NCBI GenBank assembly: GCA_005406025.1
Contig: BGZK01001280.1
Span: 112,493-176,492 of the forward strand
Source of the DNA: Eumeta japonica
Taxonomy: Eukaryota > Arthropoda > Insecta > Lepidoptera > Psychidae
Reading direction: 5' to 3'
Length of the DNA: 64,000 nt
Shown piece by piece: positions 37,105 through 48,345 of the stretch. The notes beneath the pieces are model-generated. The model was not told the origin of the DNA and did no database searches. It worked only from the letters and a program-made list of their open reading frames with translations. Position numbers and translations under genes: made by a program. How positions within the stretch are numbered: the stretch's first letter is position 1; each line of letters opens with the position of its first letter.

Positions 37105-37695
37105 TAAACGGGCCGGCTGCATTCGCCTCGTTCGCTGCTTATCGACGCCGTGTTAAGGAGACGCGAAAGCGGTCGGACAAACGCCGGCGGCGGGACGAGC
37201 GAAAGTTACGTCACGATTTTCATCGTCGACGTCCGGTGTGTTCAACAAGTGGTTCTGTATGAGCGCGGGGTGGCTGCACGGCGAGGAACGGCGACCCGTC
37301 GGCGGGAAGGCCGGCCCGCCAATGCCGGGCTCGGTGCGTCCCGCCGGCGATGCGCCTGTGTGCCCTCGCCGCCCTAGGCCGGGCCCGAAAGCTCTGAGCT
37401 TCGGCGTACGCTAAAAGGCCGCTATCCTTCGAACGTCCGGCGACGTGTTCGATTATAAGTCGTAATTTCTGCGACCGGATCGCATTTTTAATTAAAAGTT
37501 CGCATCGTTTCCGTTTTCAGGCGCGGAAGGTGAAAAGCCGTGGGCTGGCCGCCGGCGGCTTTCTTTCTTATGGCCGAAGTTGAGCGCGTGGCGTGCTCCG
37601 TATGCGTGCGTCGCGACAGGTGCGCCCGGGGCCGGGTGCTGTCTCGTTTCGGGACGCTGTAACGGCGCCCGGCCTCGTTCGGTCCGACAAAAGCT
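37105..37695. promoter_or_regulatory. CpG-rich, GC-rich island, candidate promoter or first exon
   Basis: This is the only long GC-rich, CpG-dense block in the window (for example CGCCGGCGGCGGGACGAGCG), in otherwise very AT-rich DNA, next to a TATA-like element. Open frames inside (37150-37377 +, 37492-37713 -) are Arg/Pro/Ala-rich as expected from composition and match no family. A CAG/GTGCGC donor-like site is at 37616-37624 and a TTTTCAG/GCGCGG acceptor-like site at 37515-37527. Confidence 0.5.
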
Positions 37696-37949
37696 TTCGC
37701 GTGAATGCATCACTTAATTTTCTGAGATATTTTATTGCTTTTTGTAATACTACGGAACGCAGGATTCATAATCGTTGCATATAAAAAAAAAGAATCATCG
37801 TATACCTCTTTTAAGTAGTGCACATCTATGGGGTATATATGAGCCAAGTATTATGACATCAGAGATTAAACTTCAAATATACGTTTTTTCGAAGTAAAAC
37901 ATCTTTAAGCACTATTCAAAAGCGACTAAAATATTTAGTTATTTTTTTG

Positions 37950-38260
37950 GACGCAAGCAACGTTGAGTGAAATTTGTGGTCTTTTTGCGTAATTTTTACA
38001 TCTATAATTTAATACTTAGAATTTTTGCTAATCCTGTAATATTTATATTAAAAACGACCAATATCCGTAAACGATGCCTTCATATGTTAATCCTTAATAT
38101 TTATTAAGAATTATTTTATTAATAACTAACTGCCTTTGCCGGCGACTCCATCTGTCTGGGCGGGTATAAAATGAATTCCTTCATGTCTTAGATCAAGCAA
38201 TTTTTCTTTTCGATCATGATCCCAATCTCGTTCTGTGCTATTGAATACTAAGAAGACTTA
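37950..38260. repeat. dispersed repeat shared with 25690-25960, copy 2
   Basis: It carries CCTTCATATGTTAATCC, GGGCGGGTATAAAATGAATT and a following CTTAGATCAAGCAATTTTTC block, parallel to the order in copy 1. No coding frame. Confidence 0.6.
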
Positions 38261-40740
38261 TTGACTTTTAATGTAGTAATTACATCTACCACAAATATAA
38301 ACGGAAAAGTTTTACTTCAATGACACGTAAAAATTACACGAATCAATCATGTTCTTTTCTTGAATATTTTTCTTTTCATTATTCTTAATTGAGATTTTTA
38401 CCTATCGATTAAGCAATGCACTCACATGTATAAGCTAACGCCTTCTTCCCAATGGGATGAACAGTGAGCTCTCCGCTTGGTACGGTCCTCACATACCTTT
38501 TGTATGTTACTAATGTTTATCAATTGTTTCATGGTGACTCGACGGTGCCTTGATAATTATCATGGAAACTAAACTAGAGGCAAAGAATGACTTTGTTTAA
38601 TATGAATCTCCAAACTTGTGAATTATCTGTTTTATTATTACTCATATATATATATATATATATTATAACTAATATGAGACAAAAAAAATCTGCAATGCCT
38701 ATTTGTATAAATATTAATTTGCATTATATTTATTCTATATTCGACATTTATATCTTTGTGAAGTTTTATTTGTATAAAATTCTAACAGTTTCCATTTAAA
38801 TTTAAAAGGTTGCAATTTTATAAAATTATATTTTAATATTTTCATCATGAAACATCATTGTGTAAAAGACCAAATCAATACACAAATTTCATTGAAATCT
38901 CTATAATATAAAGACCAATATTTGTCTCTTCTAGGTTTAGTGGACTAGGAAAGGATGTTTATTTAATGTGATTGCGAATCAAAAATGTTTTGATTAACCA
39001 AGCATAGTTTTTGGGCAATAACATTATTATAGTAATAACGTTTTAATGAAAAAATGGACAAAAAAGCCAAAATTGTATCGTTATAAAACAATAATTATAT
39101 TTATTTTTAATCACAATTTTTAATGAAAGAGTTCATCGAGATTAAATAAATCGGAGATATATGTAAATGCTAACTGTTTTAACTTTGAATATTGACAATA
39201 AAGTAGTAATCACAAACTTCATTTTCACGCATTTTTTTATTAATATTCTCACGCTTATTACCCAGAAAAGTAGGCAGATACGACAGATCTCCTTACGGTA
39301 CGCTCTGTCTATACCTCTGATGTTTCATTAAGATCCACTGGTCATTTTAAACAAACCCGTCGATTTCGAGTTCTTAAAATTTATCTTTTCGTAATGTGCT
39401 ACCGATTTGATCTGCCCGCTCTCTGATGCTTCCATCACATACAAATTCTTCCCAAATGGTAAACCACCGCTACATATCAATTCTACTCTAATTATTACAT
39501 CTTTTAAACTACACCGCTCTCTGACGTCACTAAGCAGGAACTAATTTGATATCTCTTCTGCTACCCCCAACTTTCACTATTGTACTTCAGTGCAAGAACC
39601 AGAACTACTTTATGGATATCTAAAGTGTGCATCGAAAATATTTTTCACTACAAGTACATTTTTGCAAGAGCAAGTAAAGCCCCATTCACTTTATTTCCCA
39701 CAATAACTCCGTCACTTATAAACAAGGTACCTTGTATATAAGTACTTATACAAAAGGGTACCTTATATAAACAAGCTTATATACATGATACACAACAAAG
39801 ACAGAGGAGAAATTAATGTCTTGCAGTAGACTATCAATGGATGAAAATTATACTAAATACTTCTTGGTATAATCGATATTTCCACATAAAACAATTTAAA
39901 TTTAATAATTATTATTAAATGCCTTTTGAATTAAATTGTGGCAAAATTTAGTAATTACTTATGTCTCATATGTATGTATATGCCCTAGCTATTAATACAA
40001 CACAACATCTCACGTGATTTCAAAAGTATCTGAATTATTTATTCATCATTTAATTATACATTTATTTTATGTTTTGTTTAATTACCATTGGGCCCCCAAA
40101 TTACTAGTTTTGCTAAAATCTCCATGAATAATTTCGTATGCAGTATATAATAATATATTAAATAATGTTGAGCTATATATTGCTACCTATATTGATAGCT
40201 AACCAACGTTAAAAGACATATAATGGAATAGAATAAACCAACCCATAATCCGACGAGAAGCGAGACAGCCAGCAAACCTAATCAATAACTAATATGAAGA
40301 CCTCTAAATAGATTTTCCTGACGAGCCTATCAAATCAAATCAAAGATTCGTCGAAAAGCAGTTTAAGGCTTCTTTTAATGAAATTTTAGTTGGAACTTTG
40401 ATGTTAAGCGTTCGTATGAAAATTAATACTTTCTTCACAAAAACAATGATCAAATCCTATATGTAGAGACACAAAAATATATTTACCTACAGGATTCACT
40501 ACTTGTTACATGTAATATTTTTTGTCAGTGATTTTATTTAAATGATGAAAAGTTGAAATAGATTTTATCAAAATATTTCAATTAAGGGCGATGCAGTGAT
40601 GCAGAAGTAGGCCGTTTGCGCGAATTACAAGCTCGGACCACTTGAATCTCTTAATAGTAAGTTTAAGGAAATTGTATTTGTAATTATGTAATATGTTATA
40701 AAAAAAAATTAGAACTGTTTAAGAGAAATAATGATCAACA
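38261..40740. other. AT-rich stretch without recognised genes
   Basis: A short (TA)n tract at 38643-38664. Near 39725-39780 the word GGTACCTT(G/A)TATA recurs with ACTTATACAA between. No exon or transposon was recognised. Confidence 0.45.
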
Positions 40741-40741
40741 T

Positions 40742-41190
40742 ATGCTCAGTACCATAAATAAAAATAAACTGTGCTTACACCTTAGTCGACTGCGCAAAGT
40801 CACAAATTCATTTAGAGAGCTCTATACTCTCATTTCTGCACTGCGCATGTCCAATGCCGTCCCTGTGGATATACAAGATTTATTCTTGTATAAATTTAAG
40901 AATACTATTAAAACAATTTTTTCATGGAAAGGGATATTATACATTTCCCAATATAGAAGACCATCCAAATCCATAAGCGGTTTGACTTCTTACTGGGCTT
41001 TTTCGTTCATCGAAGATTTTGTATTTGTTTTGTCCATACGTAATAAAATAATAATTGAACTACCCTTAATTTTCTAGCTCGTTCTTGTTGAGGGAAGAGG
41101 GCTTCCCGAACGAGTGGTAAAGTGTAAATTCGCAAAAAATATCATGTATTTCAAGTGCTATTTTAAATCCTTTTAAAATTAAAGATATTG
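40742..41190 (+). mobile_element. LINE 3' end (C-terminal RT tail plus 3' UTR), copy 2
   Basis: The open part reads NKNKLCLHLSRLRKVTNSFR, then VPVDIQDLFLYKFKNTIKTI, resembling the last domain of Jockey/CR1-like ORFs (..G..LYN.LP..I..L....FK...K..L). The UTR contains CTTCCCGAACGAGTGGTAAA, as at 30750. It is 5'-truncated, with no visible poly(A). Confidence 0.75.
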
Positions 41191-41659
41191 TGAATATTTA
41201 TTTGTATTTGATAACCTGTTGATTGAACGAAGCGTGTAGGAATCCGCTCACACCCGAAGTACTACTCACTAAAAGTAGCGTTTGTTTACTTATTTTAATG
41301 AACGTATGCAAAAAGTTTTTTTTTTGTGTAAAATAAAAACGAGGATTTATTCCAAAAAATCCAAATAGCATTTTGAAGTAGTTGTTACACATTTTCTGCG
41401 TAGACTAATATAAATTAGCCTACTTAAAAAATTTAGAGGCTTAAATCAGTTAGTGATTATTTCCAACAATAAAAATATAAATACATAATACACGTATACA
41501 ACTTAATATACAATATATACTTAAGTATTTTATTTAAGTAGTATCATCTTGTAATTTATGTCATGTAGTGAAATTCGATAAAAAAAAGTATTTTGAAAAC
41601 TTCATTATAATAGGCCCCCAAGATCTATTCGCTGTTGAATGTATAATGATAATGATAGA

Positions 41660-43660
41660 AGGACCGCTGTTCTGTCCTGCCAGTAGCATCTTCCGGTAGG
41701 ATATGCAGCCTGCTGGAATAACTCGTATTCCCTACGCAATGTATGAAAAATATAATCCTGTAGCAAGGACTTGACAGAACTTTTTACCGCCGGGTTTCAG
41801 ATGTAATAAACCATGGATGATTTAAAAAAATAATTTCTGTTTTCATAAAAATGTTTATCAGAAAGAACAAATATATGAAGTTACGCAGGTATGCCATGTT
41901 GTATGTGGTATGAAAAATAATTGCGATCTGTTTGAAGGAAACACAGAACACATCTAATGCCACAAGTAACAATAATAACTTGTTTTCTGTTTTGCTTTTT
42001 ATGCACTCTGGAGCATACTACACATGTCTCTGTACTCTCTGTCTTTCATCGTGTTTTGATAATCACTCTACAACCTGACTACCACTAAGAACAACATTTT
42101 GATTTAGTGGCGGAATATTTTCAATTTCTGACATTCGTGGTGCTCTATTGTTAATTGTGAAACAAGTTGTGTTAAAAAGTCATGATGAGAAATTTGGTCA
42201 CCTTTTTGTTTAACGAAAAAGTTGAATGCAAGAAAAGCAATGGTTTCTATGATATCTGATATTGAAGCATATACTCTATGTTCCTAATTGCGTGTTCCCC
42301 AACCTTTTTTTAAAGCTAAATCATCTTGACGGATATAGTTATGGACGTCTATAGCCGGTGAACCTTCAAAATATTGTTGAAAAACTTGTGGTCTTGCGAC
42401 ATCTTAGAAAACTAAACAGTCATTTTCATCATACCGTCTTTTTTGTGCAGGGATTTCACCTTCATTTACCATTTTTTGTCTGGGTAGTAGTTTTGAGTTA
42501 ATGCAATTTAAGATATAACCTAGTTTATCCTTTGAAAAAAGTAAATACTAGACGTCTAAAATGCTTAAATAGTTTGAAGTATTGTCCAAAATCTTTGGTC
42601 CATACTTTCCATTTTTTTCTTAGTTAATTAAAATTTTGCGTCCAAAAGTCCATCGTCATTTTTTTACCATAACCACACTAGGATCTTCAGATTCCTGTGC
42701 AGCTCCGTTGGAGCGGGCTTCCTGATCTTCAATATCATCAGCAGTACTTGGTTCACTGTCATCAGTTTCGCTGCTATTAGAGGCTGATGACTCTCATGAA
42801 CCTGTAATTTTTTTATATAATTATTTGTATGTCTTCGTAAATGACAGGATTGTCTTGTACATCCTTGTGTTGTCAAACTACATCCATGTGCTATCAAAGA
42901 AAAAAAATATCATATAAAAACAATTTCGTCAATCGTTCAACAACAGTAGGTCAGGTCGAGGGGGAATATCGAGTGATAGGCATTACTTGTCATCCTACAA
43001 TCACGTCGAACTCGTTCGATTGTCATTTAACTCTCAATCAACGAAATTGTGTTTATTTGGTATGTATGTATTTTTTGCGACTGTACAACTCTATACTTGT
43101 ATAGATATACAGAAAAAAAATATTAATCATTCATGAATTTTTTTCTCAATTCTGTAAATTAAAACTGTAATTGTATTTAATACAATTTTTAACATAATAA
43201 ATCACATTATATTAACATTATAAATAATTACTTACTGTCGTTATTACAACTGCTATTATCCGTCGAGTCCAAATCACGTTTAAATTCAAGCTTCAGTAAT
43301 TCAATAGGTATAGGTATAGCAATCATTGATTTGTCTATATCCCAGAAAACTTTAACGCTTTTACCTGAAACTTTCCGAACTGTACAAAACTATAACGCAT
43401 ATTGTGTCCATCCCCAAAATGCGCATAACTCCATGATGTACGCCATCTTGTTTATCAAACACTGTCGCTTTTGCGCACACGCGCACTTCACATCTTATTT
43501 CGCTCGCCATTAAGCTCACACTGTACCGAAAAAGACGATTCAAAAAGAAGTAAAAGAGCGAGACATCAACTACATACTAAGTGAGTTTCAGTCCGAACAG
43601 CAGGGCGTAAGATGTTCAATAATACAAATGAACTTGGTATAGTCCTGCCGGCAGGACGTT
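41660..43660 (-). mobile_element. piggyBac (PGBD4-like) relic
   Basis: The minus strand reads, across several frames, an acidic N-terminal piece (42760-42660), then GSPAIDVHNYIRQDDLALKK (42360-42300), EHRVYASISDIIETIAFLAF, KQKGDQISHHDFLTQLVSQL and a Cys-containing tail to about 41900. The Asp of AIDVHN (42347-42349) lies in the conserved block expected to hold the third catalytic Asp of piggyBac. The middle of the transposase is missing and stops are present. The flanks carry CTTCCGGTAGGA (about 41690) and CCTGCCGGCAGGA (about 43646), which may be the subterminal palindromes. TTAA target duplications were not located. Confidence 0.7.
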
Positions 43661-43894
43661 GGTCTGTCTGTCAATAACGCATGCTTATATACCAATACCG
43701 ATATCTTAAATAAAATATCGACGATAACGATACAGATACCGACGGGGACAATGTAAGCTTCGAAAGGTGTTAAAAGTTTAGAATATAAAATATAGACACA
43801 GACGACGTTACTTACTTATATGATATAATAGTTATTTGTTAACTAGTGAAATTATAAAAATTACAATTTGACAGAATATTAATTATGTTTTGAA

Positions 43895-44060
43895 AACTGT
43901 GTACACGTGTGTGTGTATGCGCGCACCTGCGTGTGCGCTTGTAGGTATGAACATATGTGTACGTGCATGCGTGCGTACGTGCATGTATGCGTGCGAGCAT
44001 GAGTGCGTGCGTGCATGAGTGCGTGCGTGCATGCGTGCACATACTCATAAAAACAATCAC
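43895..44060. repeat. (GTGC)n/(CATGCGTG)n microsatellite
   Basis: Alternating purine-pyrimidine words (GTGTGCGC, GCATGCGTGCGTACGTGCAT) extend for about 150 nt. Open frames over it code only Thr/His/Ala/Arg repeats and are not genes. Confidence 0.9.
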
Positions 44061-44117
44061 TCACGCGTGCATGCGTGTGTAACGCATGCACGCACGCACG
44101 CGTGAGTGATTGTTTTA
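44047..44117. repeat. hairpin at the end of the GTGC microsatellite
   Basis: ACAATCACTCACGCGTGCAT on the left (starting near 44052) faces its reverse complement on the right (ending near 44114). The arms are about 30 nt with one GTGC unit of length difference, and a loop of a few bases. Confidence 0.85.
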
Positions 44118-46038
44118 TGTAATTAATGAATATGTAATCACTGAAATATGTGATCGGTTCGACCTACTCAAAACTCTTTTAAAGTACCCTTAAACAAATA
44201 AACTTAATCGATTTAAAAAGAATTCAGCCCTAAGCATTAAATAATTCTGTAGAGTGTCACGAAAAACATTAAAAACGTTTGCTATTCGTTTCGCCAGTCG
44301 ATGTGTTTTAGAAACATGATAACTTTTACTTTTCTTAAATCCTATTCACTACCTGACATGTACTTATAAAAAAAACTCTGTCAATTTCCTCAAAAAACCA
44401 TTTTAATTAGTTGGTTCATTCGAAAAGTATTGTCGGCCCTTTGGCTTTGGCTGACATCTTTATGTAGTAAAGAAAAAGCTATTTTTTTTTCTAATTACCT
44501 AATTCACATTTATTATAATCTCGAAGGGCTCCATAATATTGATGGCCCTTTACCATTAATACTTTCAACTTCTATTGAGTTTGTAATCGTATAAATCGTA
44601 TGCAGATATTTTAATATTTTGTTCCCTGAAAATATTATTTATTTAAAAGTCATGAAGAGTTAACTATTTCACAATTTTTCATTAAAATTAACAAGGAGTG
44701 AATGGAAAATCTTCTTTTTTTTGGAAAATACTTTGCCTAATATATGATATAGGAGAAGAATTGCTTTATGGATTAAAAACATTGCATTACGCTACGTTCT
44801 TTCTTGACTTAAATACGCAAAATATGCGATTCCTGGTTGTATCTTCAAAGTATATAAAATAAAGAATCTAAAATATTAAGATTTAACATAATATCTTACA
44901 TGCTAAATCGATACTGTAGCAAAAATGAAAAAAAAAAAATTCAAACTGTTATCGGGATCCTCTCTAACTCGCATTTTCTTTGATATTTTAAATTGGCTGG
45001 TTGTAATCTATTTTTTTTGTTCATCTTCTCAAAGTAAATTTTAATAGAAACTGTCAAAATTATTTACGTACAAGTTAACAAACTCGAACATTCCACTGCT
45101 TTAGTGTCAGCTTCAATGTGCTTACATTATGCGAGATAATATTATTCAAATTCGATAGAGCCTCGGCTCCAATGGCGGGTCGGATATTCAATATCTTCAT
45201 TTTGTCAATTTTAATACCCTCAGAATTCGGTCGTTTATTAAAATTTGTACAGCAACCGCGGCCGGTGGTTACATACAAAGACCCTTTGTAAGTTCGACCA
45301 ACAAATAAAAGTTACAAACAATACCTCAGGGCTGAACGATGGCCCTACTTAACGAAACTAATTGCTACAGTTTCGCGAGTTGTCGGGGTAAATTTTTATC
45401 TGGAGTTCTGTAACTCCGGGCCTGCGAAAATAAGTTGTATCGTCTTTGTGGTTCCGCGTACTAAGAAGCAGAGAAATATCTTTATTTCGATTAAATATAG
45501 CTTTTATATTTGAAAGTCTCTGTGCTCTTGATTCTTTTGTAACGTGACTTGTTATTGAGGAACCGGATCCAACAGCTTCTCCCTGCCTGAGGTGATTCGA
45601 TGAAGCTATAAAAGTGTCCGGGTTGACATTCAAGGGTCTTTTTAAGGGTATAGAAATCCCTCACTGCCCTCGCGTAGCGTGGTGCTTTATCCACGACCGT
45701 CATGTGTTAATAAATAATTTGTTCTCTCTTTCTGGCAAGCGATGGTCTCAAGAAATCATAAATTAACAAGTTCTATTTTTTGAATTTTATAAATGTATTT
45801 ATCTATCCGTTCATTAAGATCTCAATAAATATGATCATATTTCATAATTCACAAAAATATAAATATTTAAAGGTATGTAAGAAATAATATACACAATAAC
45901 TGAGTACTGAGTGATCCTCGGCCTTTTTCGAGTTTGCTGTGCGAATATGATAACTCTTGACAACTTTTCGCTATGTTTCTTACCAACACTAAATTTTAAT
46001 ACTTAATATATGTAGATATATAATACTATTATATAGTG

Positions 46039-46040
<2 letters not shown>
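44118..46040. other. no gene recognised; a higher-complexity block at 45060-45720
   Basis: 45060-45720 is less AT-biased than its flanks and is open over 91 and 70 codons in two minus-strand frames (45358-45633, 45491-45703). I recognise no family in either, and no start or splice context argues for a gene. Confidence 0.4.
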
Positions 46041-46115
<75 letters not shown>

Positions 46116-46137
46116 ATGTATGTATATATACATTATA
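46040..46137. repeat. (TA)n with (GTAT)n microsatellite
   Basis: More than 35 nearly uninterrupted TA units in two blocks, followed by GTGTGTGTATGTATGTA. Confidence 0.95.
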
Positions 46138-46178
46138 AAGTGAGCAATTCTTATACATACAATAAGAATTGCTCACTT
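46138..46178. repeat. perfect 17-bp stem hairpin, 7-nt loop
   Basis: AAGTGAGCAATTCTTAT (46138-46154) and its exact reverse complement (46162-46178). It directly follows the TA microsatellite. Confidence 0.9.
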
Positions 46179-46589
46179 AATAAGATTATGTATTAATATA
46201 AAACAAATGAGGTTATCGTAATGGCCACTTGTCATATTGCAATTTTCAAAATAATGATAAAAACACCTTATCATTTTAATTGTCTGTAATACCTCAGCCC
46301 TTCATAACTGTGTCTGTAACGGCGGACAAATATACAACTTTCACGACGCGATTTTCCTGTCGTAATTCATTGTAATTATAGAAAATATTCAAAGGAGTGA
46401 TATTGTCGTGAAAGAATAATAACTATATTTAGTGCTACCCGATACCTGTCCTAGGGCAGGCAGCTTCTGCCTTTAACTGGATTGCTGAATTTAAAATAGC
46501 TCAATAACAGTTTGAATTCAAGCTCCGACGTGGGTTTCATCATGCTATTGGGTCTCAGGTATGTATCAAAGCTGTGACATGCTTCGTTT

Positions 46590-47125
46590 GAAGATCGTCG
46601 GGTGACATATGCAGAGCGCAAATAGAGCGTGAACTAGGGACTGGATCAGCAGCGGCGCAAATAATTATTCACGATTATTTGAATTTCCGGAGGCGATGCT
46701 CAAGATGGATACCGCACACATTGTCTCAAAGGAAAAAGGCTGTTGTTCAAGGCCGTGTGGATTAATGAGAACCTATGGTACAGTGAATTAATTCAAAATT
46801 AAAAATAATTCTAATGAAGACGCAATTCACAAAATTGAATGCATGACGAAGATGAGTCTATAATAATCAGGATCCTGAAACTAAATTACGATTAAACGTG
46901 AGGTATTGTGAAAATAAACCCGCTCCGAACAAAGTATGAAAGAGAAGTAAAATAGAGCAAAAGTTTATTTTTCTTTGTAAGAAAAGGCCATATCACATCC
47001 GTATCACTCAGACACTATACTCCGATTAACGTGTAACAGTATATTTGTTGCAAGTCATAAAGGCTCGACGAAGAAGCGTCAAAGGTCAGATATCCCCAAC
47101 TTTTCTGGCACCTTGACAACGCTCC
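46590..47125 (+). mobile_element. mariner relic, third subfamily member
   Basis: The + strand reads CREIERELGTGSAAAQIIIH, then a helix-turn-helix tail ending RWIPHTLSQRKK, then NQDPETKLR (downstream of the first Asp), then FWHLDNAPSH near 47105-47126. The Asp codon at 47115-47117 is the second catalytic position. Frameshifts and stops lie between, and the third Asp is not seen. Confidence 0.8.
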
Positions 47126-47676
47126 ATCTCACGTCTTCATATGAAAAATCGAATATTTATCATCACAATATATTTTACCGTACCGACTTCATTCATCGGA
47201 TCTAGTAATTTGCGATTTTTGCGTCAGTTCAATATACTAGGTATGAAGACAAAACGATTTGATCTCTACTGTGTAAGGGTAAATTTAGGTCGTTGCTTCA
47301 TGTGTGCAGTGACTTCGTGTACTATTTGTTTAGCTGTAATTATTATTTTTATTTAAGAAATATAAAATATTTTAATTTGTTTTTGAATAAGCAATTTTTT
47401 AACTTTTCCCTGAATATCTAATTAAAATAAAATTTCGTAATACGTCTCTAATAACTAATAACTTTTCATGTTGTTCATTAATATCGCTGTATTTTGAGGT
47501 CTCCTATCCGCTCCGTGGCGACAATAGCGCTACAAAATGTATGAAATAAAAGAGGTCGTTTAAGATATTTCTACTACAAATTCGAATGGAACTTAGAGAT
47601 TAAAAAAATAATTATTGATTTTTTAATCTGCGCATGTTCAACACAAGTGGCAATTGATATTTGTTTATATTTTTAG

Positions 47677-48345
47677 GGTTCTGAGCCAAAATGGCAAAAG
47701 AGCCAAAATGGCAAACCCTTATAGTTATGTCATGTGCGTGCATTTGTAGGTCCGTCCGTACGTTACAGGCATTTTACCCAGAAACTACAAGATGTATATT
47801 CATAAAAATTATAGCATAGGTGTCTTGTATAAGCCGCTACTTAGTTTAGTACTTAAATAATAAAAAAAAATATTTCTAAAAGAGGCACTCCATACATGAA
47901 ACAGAAGTAGAAGAAAAAATCACCAAACATTAACGTGTGGCACATATTTCGACAGTTCTTTTAGAAACGTTTTTAAGTTTTGCATCATTTTTTTTGATTA
48001 AGTGAATAATTCGGAAATAATCGCTTCGAAGTTAGCATAAATTTTGTCCCTCACTTTATTTTTTAAACTGTATGTCCAAAAAATATGCTAAGCTTAAAAT
48101 TTACTAAAACAATCCTAATATTTATTAAGCATTACCTTAGTAAATTTAAATTAAACAATACTGCTTAATAACAATATTGCTTAATATTTTTCTAATTATA
48201 GGCGCTTAAAGTGCGTCTATTTATTATACGTGGGAAACATAGAAAAAATTTAATAACATAATTTTTTCATCTGTAGTGCATTTCTTTGTAATAACGGCTT
48301 CGGAGCTCTACTTTTAGCATAGTCCGACGTACTCTTGGCCAGTTT
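47677..48345 (-). repeat. dispersed ~0.75-kb repeat, copy 2 (inverted)
   Basis: Reverse complement of the family at 20248 and 51736. It opens at TAGGGTTCTGAGCCAAAATG and closes near GTCCGACGTACTCTTGGCC, with the shared words AAGATGTATATTCATAAAA, GTGTCTTGTATAAGCCGCTA and CATCTGTAGTGCATTTCTTT. Confidence 0.8.

Noticed and set aside
37150..37713. Arg/Pro/Ala-rich open frames in the CpG island
   Set aside because: Explained by GC-rich composition, which depletes stop codons; no family match and no partner exons.
43839..44091. Open frames of Thr/His/Ala/Arg repeats
   Set aside because: They are translations of the GTGC microsatellite, not a protein gene.
45358..45703. Possible host exon pair on -
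   Set aside because: The two frames overlap each other and neither shows splice sites or a known domain; kept only as a finding.
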